Below, piece after piece: positions 55,539-62,542 of a stretch of 64,000 nucleotides of DNA. Below the pieces are notes generated by a model. The model was given only the letters and a program-made list of their open reading frames with translations, did not search any database and was not told where the DNA came from. The translations under genes were made by a program, and so were the position numbers. Where the stretch lies: NCBI RefSeq assembly GCF_020010925.1, contig NZ_JAGJBZ010000001.1, forward strand, positions 1 to 64,000. Reading direction: 5' to 3'. Source of the DNA: Streptomyces griseiscabiei (GTDB lineage: Bacteria; Actinomycetota; Actinomycetes; Streptomycetales; Streptomycetaceae). Positions within the stretch are counted from its first letter, which is position 1. Each line of letters begins with the position of its first letter.

Positions 55539-56794
55539 CACGTCACCCCCAGAGCACGGGCCGCATCGGCTCCCGAACGGCAGCCGTCCTCGTGGAAGCC
55601 CCAGCCGTGGTAGGCGCCGGCGAAGGCGGTGACGGATGTGGCGAGACCGGGGAGGTCCCGCTGTGCCGCGACGGAGCGGGGTGTGTAGACGGGGTGCTCG
55701 TACACCATGCGGGCGAGCACGGTGCTCTCGTCGACGCGGTCCTCGGGATTGAGGGTCACGATGTGCGGCTCGGTCAGCGCAAGGCGCTGCAGCCGGTTCA
55801 TGTCGTAGCTCACCCGCACGGAACCGGGGCGTGCCGTGCAGGACGGGAGCCAGTAGTTCCATGACGCGCGCGCGTGCGGTGATCGGGGAAGCACCCCGGT
55901 GTCCCGGTGCAGGACGGTGGGGTTGCGGGAATAGATGAACGCTCCCAGGACGCGGCGCTCGTCCGGCGTGGCGTCCACGAGCATCCGCAGGGCCTGGTCG
56001 GGATGGACGGCCACCACCACGGCGGCGTACCGCTCGGACTTCCCGTCCTCGGTGGTCACGCGTGCGTGATCGTGGCCACGCTCGATCGCCCGAACGGGCG
56101 TGGCGATCCGGACGGAGGCAAGGCCCTTGACCGCCTTCTCCACGTAGGCCGACGAACCTCCGGCGACGGTCTTCCACTGCGGCGATCCGGTGGTGGAGAG
56201 CAGCCCGTGGTGGTCGAGGAACCGGAAGAGGTAGGCGGCCGGGTACCGCAGGGAGGTGTCCGGCGCGCAGGACCAGACGGCGGAGACGAGCGGCAGTGCG
56301 AAGTGGCCGACGAAGTAGGGGGAGAAGCCGTTCCGGTCGTTCAGGAACGACCCAAAGGTCTGGGTGTCGTCTCCGGAGGCGAGCAGCCGACGGGCGGCTC
56401 GATGGAAGCGGGGCACGTCCGCGAGCATCCGTAGGTGCCGGCCACGCAGGACGTTGCCTCCGCCGAGCAGCCCGCGCGGGCCGCGCGCACCGGCGTATTC
56501 CAGACCGCATCCGTCGCATCGCACGGACATGCTCATCTCGGCGTCCTGGGTGACGACGCCGAGTTCGCGGAAGAGCCGCAGGAGGTGCGGGTAGGTGCGC
56601 TCGTTGTGGACGATGAAGCCGGTGTCCACGCGCACGGTGCCGCCCGCCCCGTTCGGAAGCTCATGTGTATGGGCGTGGCCGCCGGGCCGGGAGTCGGCCT
56701 CGTACAGGACCACGTCGTCACTGCGCGAAAGGATATGAGCGGCGGTCAGGCCCGCCACTCCGGACCCGACGACGGCGACGCTTCGCCGGTTCAC
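55535..56794 (-). CDS. FAD-dependent amine-oxidase-like oxidoreductase
   Basis: A 419-residue flavoprotein. AVVGSGVAGLTAAHILSRSDDVVLYEAD is the FAD-binding start, then RPGGHAHTHEL and VDTGFIVHNERTYPHLLRLF, typical of the group paired with DUF1365 and CFA synthase-like genes. GSPQWKTVAGGSSAYVEKAV and AFAGAYHGWGFHEDGCRSG complete the family pattern; the latter is the C-terminal FAD contact. In Rhodobacter a flavoprotein of this kind works with CFA-type enzymes on methylated fatty acids in the singlet-oxygen response; a similar role here is inference. GTG 56794 overlaps the sigma-factor stop. Confidence 0.9.
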   Translation of the reverse strand: MNRRSVAVVGSGVAGLTAAHILSRSDDVVLYEADSRPGGHAHTHELPNGAGGTVRVDTGFIVHNERTYPHLLRLFRELGVVTQDAEMSMSVRCDGCGLEYAGARGPRGLLGGGNVLRGRHLRMLADVPRFHRAARRLLASGDDTQTFGSFLNDRNGFSPYFVGHFALPLVSAVWSCAPDTSLRYPAAYLFRFLDHHGLLSTTGSPQWKTVAGGSSAYVEKAVKGLASVRIATPVRAIERGHDHARVTTEDGKSERYAAVVVAVHPDQALRMLVDATPDERRVLGAFIYSRNPTVLHRDTGVLPRSPHARASWNYWLPSCTARPGSVRVSYDMNRLQRLALTEPHIVTLNPEDRVDESTVLARMVYEHPVYTPRSVAAQRDLPGLATSVTAFAGAYHGWGFHEDGCRSGADAARALGVTW

Positions 56795-57585
56795 TTCGTT
56801 CCGCCTCGTGTCATCGGCTGCACGGGACGCCCGCTGTTGCGACGCGGGGCCGTCGCCGCCGCGGTCGGGCGCCTTCTCCTCGGAGCGGTGCCGGAGTTCG
56901 TCCGGGTGCCGCAGGAGGGCCGGGCGACCGCGTCGTCGGCTTCGGGGCAGGCAATCCGGGGCGGCGCGAGGTCGCCGCGCAGCCGCTGGAGCCCGCGCCT
57001 GACATGGATCTTGACGGTTCCGAGCGGCATGCAGGCCTTCCCGACGATCTCGGTCTGCTCCAGGTCACCGAAGAACGCCAGGCTGAGGACGTCCCGGTGC
57101 ACCCTTGACGGCCGGGCGGGCTCGCCCACGACGACGCGACCCACTCCGTGCCCGGTGCCGTCCACGGACACCACCTGCGGCGGCAGCACGGCACCGGCGG
57201 CGGTCAACTCGGTCGCGCGGCGACGCGCGGAAGGAGTGTCGGCGATCTTGCGTCGGGCGATGCCGACCAGCCGGGCGTGGACCGTCCCCCGGTCGGGGCG
57301 GTACCTCTGGTGACCGTGGCTAGGGCCCTGCTGATGGATCTCCGCGACGCCGCGGAGATGCATCAGCAGGGCCCTAGGGGCGAGACAGGCCCGCCGCGTC
57401 GCGCCCTCCGCCTCGCGGGAGTCCCCGATCGCCCGGCTCACCAGGGTGTGCACGAGCCGACCCCAGCGCTGGTGGGCCACTGCCAGGCGGTCCACGTCGC
57501 CGAGAGCGAGTCCGGCTCGGATCTCCTCGTCGGTCGGCTCGGAGCCCGGAGGCCGGACACTCCGGGCCATGGGCGCTGCGATCAT
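56791..57585 (-). CDS. ECF RNA polymerase sigma factor with palindromic insertion
   Basis: A 264-residue sigma factor. Region 2 has LALGDVDRLAVAHQRWGRLV, HTLVSRAIGDSREAEGAT and YRPDRGTVHARLVGIARRKIAD; region 4 has LSLAFFGDLEQTEIVGKACMPLGTVKIHVRRGLQRLRGDL. Within region 2, 18 extra residues (RALLMHLRGVAEIHQQGP) separate ATRRACLAP from SHGHQRYRPDRG; they are encoded by the 57320-57377 palindrome. Removing them restores normal spacing. A Pro/Arg-rich tail of about 50 residues follows region 4. Region 4 shows unusual substitutions, so activity is uncertain. GGAG precedes ATG 57585. It heads the lipid-modification operon and probably drives it. Confidence 0.82.
   Translation of the reverse strand: MIAAPMARSVRPPGSEPTDEEIRAGLALGDVDRLAVAHQRWGRLVHTLVSRAIGDSREAEGATRRACLAPRALLMHLRGVAEIHQQGPSHGHQRYRPDRGTVHARLVGIARRKIADTPSARRRATELTAAGAVLPPQVVSVDGTGHGVGRVVVGEPARPSRVHRDVLSLAFFGDLEQTEIVGKACMPLGTVKIHVRRGLQRLRGDLAPPRIACPEADDAVARPSCGTRTNSGTAPRRRRPTAAATAPRRNSGRPVQPMTRGGTK
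57320..57377. repeat. 58-bp near-perfect palindrome inserted in the sigma gene
   Basis: Left arm 57320-57347 starts CTAGGGCCCTGCTGATG and right arm 57350-57377 is its complement except at two of 28 positions; only two bases separate the arms. Both ends are CTAG, a possible target duplication; with one copy removed the net gain is 54 bp, exactly 18 codons, and the sigma-70 region 2 spacing becomes normal. It looks like a miniature inverted-repeat element. No second copy is seen in this window. Confidence 0.85.
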
Positions 57586-57949
57586 GACGACTCCTGTTGC
57601 CCATCGTGCGGTCAAGGCTGACGGCTCCCGCTCCGGTGAAGCGGGACACCAGCGGGCCATTGCGTCCCGGCCTCCCCAAGCGTCGGGTGACGTCCCCTGG
57701 CCATTCAAGGCGCAGTGTTTATGCATCGCTTTTTCGGTGCGGCGCCTCCCGCGCGCCACGGGAGAAACAGGTCAGCGTGCCCGAGGGCCGCAGACCGGGA
57801 ACAAGCGCGAGGTGCGGCGATGCGCACAACGCCTGCGCGCGTGCCGGTCATCTGCCGGTCGCGGCCGCCCACCGGACACCCGCACCGTCCAACCGGCCCG
57901 GAACCGGCAGCAGATCCCACACCGGGAACCACGTGGCATCGCTCGTGTC
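57586..57949. other. Region upstream of the sigma-factor operon
   Basis: About 360 bases that should contain the operon promoter on the minus strand. I see no clear MerR-type spaced palindrome and no gene; the open frames are Arg/Pro-rich. Confidence 0.35.
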
Positions 57950-58135
57950 CGAGCCCTACCGTGCGTCCAGGGCTGCCTGTTCTCGCCGACCGTCGGCGAC
58001 GGCCGGCAATCTCCGGGGCGGCTCTCCGCCCCGGCCGAGATCGTCCCCGACGTCCTCAGTGACCGCGACATCCCGGTCCTGGGCAACGTCGAGGTCGGGC
58101 ACGCAGGACCGAATGTCGTGGCCGGTCGGCTGTGC
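57950..58135 (+). pseudogene. S66 LD-carboxypeptidase C-terminal fragment
   Basis: A plus frame reads [48 protein letters not shown], matching the end of S66 peptidases including the catalytic His in the GH motif. The nucleophile domain is absent and a short Arg-rich tail replaces the last strand. It complements the piece missing from the 20110-20958 gene, though the two may come from different paralogues. Confidence 0.5.
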
Positions 58136-58274
58136 TCCCGCACCAGTCGGCCGACGGAAACCGGCGTCAGCCCGATACGGGCATACGCGGGCATATGCGG
58201 GCAGATACGCTCTTTCGACGCGGAAGTGGAGGGTGGTGCTTCACCCTGCACCCGCACAGTGGAGAATCGTCGTC

Positions 58275-58775
58275 ATGAGTGAGCAGGTCTACTTCCAGGT
58301 TTCCGCGAACGGCGAGTCCCTCGGCCGCATCGTCTTCCAGCTGTTCGACGATGTCGTGCCGAAGACCGCACGGAACTTCCGCGAGCTGGCCACCGGCCAG
58401 AACGGCTTCGGCTACAAGGGCTCCCCCTTCCACCGCGTCATCCCCGAGTTCATGCTGCAGGGCGGTGACTTCACCAACGGCAACGGCACGGGCGGCAAGA
58501 GCATCTACGGCGAGAAGTTCGCCGACGAGAACTTCCAGCTCAAGCACGACCGTCCGTTCCTGCTGAGCATGGCCAACGCGGGCCCGAACTCCAACGGCTC
58601 GCAGTTCTTCGTCACCACCGTGCTGACCCCGTGGCTCGACGGCAAGCACGTCGTCTTCGGCGAGGTCGTCGAGGGCCAGGACATCGTCAAGGCGATCGAG
58701 GCGCTCGGCAGCCGCAGCGGCAGCACCGCCAAGAAGATCGTCGTCGAGGAGAGCGGCATCGTCTCCCCCGCCTGA
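58275..58775 (+). CDS. Cyclophilin-type peptidyl-prolyl cis-trans isomerase, eukaryote-like
   Basis: A 166-residue cytoplasmic cyclophilin. [60 protein letters not shown] and [14 protein letters not shown] carry the catalytic Arg, Phe, Gln, Trp-pocket and His residues of cyclophilin A (R in HRV, QGGDF, GSQFF, W in TPWLDGKH). The close likeness to eukaryotic CypA is known for the Streptomyces chrysomallus ScCypA type. GGAGAA lies eight bases upstream of ATG 58275. A stand-alone housekeeping-type gene. Confidence 0.95.
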   Translation: MSEQVYFQVSANGESLGRIVFQLFDDVVPKTARNFRELATGQNGFGYKGSPFHRVIPEFMLQGGDFTNGNGTGGKSIYGEKFADENFQLKHDRPFLLSMANAGPNSNGSQFFVTTVLTPWLDGKHVVFGEVVEGQDIVKAIEALGSRSGSTAKKIVVEESGIVSPA

Positions 58776-59062
58776 CATCCCCTCGCCCCGGCCGCCCGGA
58801 CAAGCGCCGCCGACCTTCACGGGTCGGTCCGCTTGTCCGGGCGGACTGCCACGGTCCGTCCGTCCTCGCAGAACGGGCCGGGAAAGAGCCGGGAAGGGCC
58901 CAGCGGCTCATCAGACCGGAGCAGACCGCTCCCGTCGCTCATGGCCTCGCCCGTCGGCAACACATCACCACGTGGCACAGATCCCATGCCGTCCAAGCCG
59001 GCGATGGCCACTCCGAGTACAGCGGGGGCCGGTCGGTGGGCCTTGGTGGGCCATGGTGGGCC

Positions 59063-59689
59063 ATGGAGAAAACGGCTCGCGAGGCTCGTCGGACGGATGA
59101 CAGGGTGCGGCGCATGGCCCCCCTGTTCCAGATTCGTGCCGACTACGACGCCCACACGATCGTGGTCTACCAGGCGTATGCGCCCGCCATCGCCGACGCG
59201 GCACTGCGGGCGGGCCGCTTCGTCGCGCCGTTCTCGTTCCACAGGATGACGTGGATCAAGCCGTCGTTCATGTGGCTGATGCACCGCAGCAACTGGGCTC
59301 GCAAACCGGGCCAGGAACGCGTGCTCGCGGTGCGGATGACGCGCGAGGGCTGGGAGGAGGCCCTGTCCCGGGCCGTGCTCACGACCACGGACCGGGCGGT
59401 GGTCGCGCAGGCAGCCGTACATGTGCAGTGGGACCCGGAGCGCTCGCCGCGCGGAGCGGCGCTCAACCACTACAGCATCCAGGTCGGTGTCGGCCGCCAG
59501 CTGACGCGCACGTTCAGCGACGACTGGATCGTCGGCCTCACCGACCTCACCCCGCAGGTCCACAAGGCTGCTTCCCTGGTACAGCGTGGGCATGCCGCGA
59601 AGGCTCGGCGCCTGTTCCCGGCAGAGCGCGCCTACCCGCTGCCCCGGGCACTGGAGAGCCGCCTTTCCCCGACGCGCGGCACTCACTGA
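59063..59689 (+). CDS. DUF4291 family protein
   Basis: A 208-residue protein of unknown function. [54 protein letters not shown], and [31 protein letters not shown] are the three conserved DUF4291 blocks in order; the [13 protein letters not shown] and RSNWA motifs are near universal in the family. It is cytoplasmic. ATG 59063 is chosen; a GTG about 40 bases downstream (VRRMAPL) is possible. No functional link to neighbours is apparent. Confidence 0.88.
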   Translation: MEKTAREARRTDDRVRRMAPLFQIRADYDAHTIVVYQAYAPAIADAALRAGRFVAPFSFHRMTWIKPSFMWLMHRSNWARKPGQERVLAVRMTREGWEEALSRAVLTTTDRAVVAQAAVHVQWDPERSPRGAALNHYSIQVGVGRQLTRTFSDDWIVGLTDLTPQVHKAASLVQRGHAAKARRLFPAERAYPLPRALESRLSPTRGTH

Positions 59690-59722
59690 GCAGCTGTGAC
59701 CCGCGCTGTTCAAAGGGGGCGT

Positions 59723-60793
59723 TCAGGTGAGGAGTTCGGCGAGTCGAGCCATCTCGGTCGGCGGGTCGATCACCGGTTGGATGAGGAGTTCGTCGACGCC
59801 TGCCTGCTCAAGGGCGGCGATGCGGGTGCGGAGGTCTTCCCGGGTACCGACGAGAGCCAAGGTGTTCATCAGGGAGAGCAGGACCAGGTCCCGGTCCTGC
59901 GGTGCGATGCGTTCGAGGTAGTTGGGGTAGAGCTTGGTGTACCGGTCCGGCGCGGTGGCGGTGGTGCCGCGTCGGTCCAGGAGTTGTCGCACCGCATGGC
60001 GTTCGTCGGGGCCGAGTTGTGCCGCGACCGCCGGTGTGTCGGCGGCGAAGTCCAGCAGCGACAGGACGAGGTGGCCGGTCGCGTCCCGGGCCGCGTCGCT
60101 GTCGGCGTCCTCGTCGTCGCGCAGCAGGTGGAGCGCGGTGACCACGTAGGAGTCCGTGGAAGAGTCCATGTCCGTGGAGGAGCCGGAGCCGTGGAGCGTG
60201 GTGGGGGCGGCTCGGCGGCGGGCGTCGTGCAGTGAGTGCCAGGCGGTGGGGTCGAGCAGGCCGAAGGAGATGAGGCCGGCGCCCCGGCGGCCGGCGACGG
60301 CGGCGGCTCTGGGCCCGAGCGCGGCCACGACGAACTCGATCGGGTCGGTGGTGTTCACATGCGCCCCGGCGTGCAGGAACCGGATGTCGCGGACCCGGTC
60401 GCCTTCGCGGTACTCGGTCGAGCGCCCGGCACACAGATCCTGCAGTGCCGCGGTGAAGGCCTCCAGCGCGGCCACCGTGGTCGGCGGCATGCCCAGAGTG
60501 CGCCGCGCGGTGTTCCCGGTGCCGATCCCGCAGATGATCCGGCCCGGTGCCAGGGCATTGAGGCCGGCGAATCCGCTCGCCGCGGCCGGGGCCGAGCGCA
60601 GTAGCGGTGAGGTCACGCCGATACCGAGCCGGATGCGACGGGTGGCCTTCGCACACAGGCTCAGGGCCACGAAGGGGTCGCCGTGGACCATCGGGGTGTC
60701 GTTGACCCAGAAGCTGCGCAAGCCCAACTCCTCGGCCTGTACGGCGAGTTCCTCCACCCCGGGCTGCGCGGCCACCACCACACCCGCGCGCAT
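59723..60793 (-). CDS. LLM-class F420-dependent oxidoreductase
   Basis: A 356-residue luciferase-like barrel. VQAEELGLRSFWVNDTPMVHG DPFVALSLCA, RRIRLGIGVTSPLLRSAPAAASGF and LNALAPGRIICGIGTGNTARRTLGM are the standard LLM/F420 blocks; the GTGNTAR loop contacts the cofactor phosphate. The actinobacterial host and absence of FMN-partner genes favour F420. Substrate unknown. ATG 60793 follows GGAGG by four bases. It converges with the DUF4291 gene. Confidence 0.87.
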   Translation of the reverse strand: MRAGVVVAAQPGVEELAVQAEELGLRSFWVNDTPMVHGDPFVALSLCAKATRRIRLGIGVTSPLLRSAPAAASGFAGLNALAPGRIICGIGTGNTARRTLGMPPTTVAALEAFTAALQDLCAGRSTEYREGDRVRDIRFLHAGAHVNTTDPIEFVVAALGPRAAAVAGRRGAGLISFGLLDPTAWHSLHDARRRAAPTTLHGSGSSTDMDSSTDSYVVTALHLLRDDEDADSDAARDATGHLVLSLLDFAADTPAVAAQLGPDERHAVRQLLDRRGTTATAPDRYTKLYPNYLERIAPQDRDLVLLSLMNTLALVGTREDLRTRIAALEQAGVDELLIQPVIDPPTEMARLAELLT

Positions 60794-60993
60794 CAAGCCT
60801 CCCGAGTACGGGGATCGGATCGAGCTTGCTCATGCTGTCAGGTCCCGAGGCCGAAGCCCATGGGCCGCGACGGTGTCGGCTGAACCACCGAAGCACCGCT
60901 ATGTGCCCCGCATATGGAGGGGCAGCTCCGGTCAGCCCCGCCGGACGGGTGGCCCGTACCCGCGTCATCGGCGGGCGAGACCGGGATCAGTCC

Positions 60994-61329
60994 CTATGCG
61001 GCGCGGGTGCGCGCACGTCCCGCACCGGTCTGCGGTCGGCGTGCGGCGCTGACACGGTAGGTGGTCTTGGCCGGGTCGGTGACGGGCTCGCCCAGCGTGA
61101 TGCGTCCGGTGGAACGGAGTTCCTCGCAGACGTCGGTCGGCAGAGCGGCGTAACAGCCGCCCCGGCCGGTGGCGGAGTCGATCGCACGCCAGTAGCCGTA
61201 GCGCAGCCGCCCGCCCGGGTGTGCGGTGACGAACACCGGGGTGCGGGAGTCCGAGACGAGGCGCAGCACGTCGGCCGCGGACCCGCCGCGCGGGACCGGT
61301 ACGAGGGAGGGGGCGTGGGCGTGGGGCAT
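60994..61329 (-). CDS. Small hypothetical protein
   Basis: A 111-residue protein starting MPHAHAPSLVPVPRGGSAAD. VLRLVSDSRTPVFVTAHPGG, RYGYWRAIDSATGRGGCYAA and GRITLGEPVTDPAKTTYRV suggest a small beta-rich fold. The pattern recurs in Streptomyces as an unnamed protein; no function can be assigned. AAAGG lies nine bases before the ATG. The last 15 residues are Arg/Ala-rich. Confidence 0.6.
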   Translation of the reverse strand: MPHAHAPSLVPVPRGGSAADVLRLVSDSRTPVFVTAHPGGRLRYGYWRAIDSATGRGGCYAALPTDVCEELRSTGRITLGEPVTDPAKTTYRVSAARRPQTGAGRARTRAA

Positions 61330-61511
61330 CGGCACGGCCTTTCGGCAGGAGGAACGGACACCACGCGCCCCGACCGGGCCCGGTGTTGATCTTGCGGTAC
61401 TCATTCTTGCGTCCGCCACTGACAACGCGTCCGTGCCGCCTGTTTCCCTGGGCGGCACGGACGCTGACGCGGGGTCGTACTCCCGAGTCGTCTCAGTGGT
61501 CAGTGGTCGGC

Positions 61512-61652
61512 TCAGCGACTCCGTCCCCGCAGACGGCCCAGCAGCCGCCGTGCCTGGGCCCGGCGCCGCGGGTCCGCGGAGGCGCGGCGCACCTGCTCCA
61601 CAGCTCGCCGCCCCTGCGGACTCCTGCCGAACTGCCTGATCCTGTCCAACAT
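61512..61652 (-). CDS. Very small basic protein (46 residues), doubtful
   Basis: A 46-residue frame from ATG 61652 reading MLDRIRQFGRS and then Ser/Gly/Ala-rich residues; one base of shift earlier or later gives the Arg-rich pattern PQGRRAVEQVRRASADPRRR with AQARRLLGRLRGR, which resembles a recurring short Streptomyces protein. The two halves are in different frames here, so either one base is missing or the resemblance is chance. Confidence 0.3.
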   Translation of the reverse strand: MLDRIRQFGRSPQGRRAVEQVRRASADPRRRAQARRLLGRLRGRSR

Positions 61653-61858
61653 GCCTGCCACGGCGTCCTCCCCGATCGGCCACACCAAGGCCCCTCCGGC
61701 GAGGACCTGGTACGTACGCGGTTACCCCGGCCTCGCCGTCCCACCCCCACCTCGTGAGCCCTTCCTCTGCGTGGGCGTGGGTTCGGGGGTGGCGGCCCTC
61801 ATCGGTGTCTGGTGCCGTCGACAAGGGTGAGCCGCGTCGCATCGAACCCGGCGAGGCT

Positions 61859-61882
61859 TGCTATGCAACGAGTTGCATAGCA
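61859..61882. promoter_or_regulatory. PadR-type operator
   Basis: Arms TGCTATGCAAC and GTTGCATAGCA are perfect complements across a two-base spacer (GA), giving a 24-bp palindrome that ends 12 bases before the padR start. PadR-family repressors bind ATGCAAC/GTTGCAT-like repeats at their own promoters, so autoregulation is likely. Confidence 0.75.
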
Positions 61883-61894
61883 CGATCGGTGTCC

Positions 61895-62467
61895 ATGGCG
61901 CTCGAACACGCGATCCTGGTGTCGCTCTTGGAGAAGCCGGGATCCGGCTATGAGCTGGCCCGGCGTTTCGAGCGGTCCATCGGCTACTTCTGGACCGCCA
62001 GCCACCAGCAGATCTACCGCGTGCTCAAGCGCATGGAGAACGACGGCTGGGTCGACGTCCGGGATGTCCCGCAGCAAGGCCGGCCGGACAAGAAGGAGTA
62101 CTCCGTCGCCGATCTCGGCCGGGCCGCGCTGTCCTCGTGGCTGCACGACCCGATCGAGCCGGACAGCGTCCGCCACGAGCTGGCGGTGAAGATCCGGGGT
62201 GCCGCCTTCGACGACCCTGCCGCACTGATCCGCGAGGTGGAGCGGCACCGGCAGGCCCACCGGTCCCGCCTGGAGCACTATCTCGCGGGCGAGGAACGGG
62301 ACTTCACGGGCCCCGAGGCGAGCACGGCCGCCGCGCGGACCCCGCTCGATCCGGAACGAGAGCTGCAGCACGTCGTCCTGCGCGGCGGCATCGCGTACGA
62401 ACGCATGATGATCGGCTGGCTGGACGACGTGCTCACCACGTTGGCCCGGTTCGACCCGGGCCACTGA
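61895..62467 (+). CDS. PadR-family transcriptional regulator
   Basis: A 190-residue repressor. The winged HTH is ALEHAILVSLLEKPGSGYEL, ARRFERSIGYFWTASHQQIYRVLKRMENDGWV and GRPDKKEYSVADLGRAALSSWL. The C-terminal Vir/PadR_2 helices (ALIREVERHRQAHRSRLEHYL, YERMMIGWLDDVLTTL) form the dimer domain. ATG 61895 follows the palindromic operator directly. Its neighbour 75 bases downstream, an acyl-CoA dehydrogenase-family gene, is the probable target. Confidence 0.9.
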   Translation: MALEHAILVSLLEKPGSGYELARRFERSIGYFWTASHQQIYRVLKRMENDGWVDVRDVPQQGRPDKKEYSVADLGRAALSSWLHDPIEPDSVRHELAVKIRGAAFDDPAALIREVERHRQAHRSRLEHYLAGEERDFTGPEASTAAARTPLDPERELQHVVLRGGIAYERMMIGWLDDVLTTLARFDPGH

Positions 62468-62542
62468 CCGCCGCCACACCCCAGTCCCCCGCCGTCACAC
62501 CTGACTGTTCCCATCCACCCGCCGGCCGAAAGAGACCTCACC

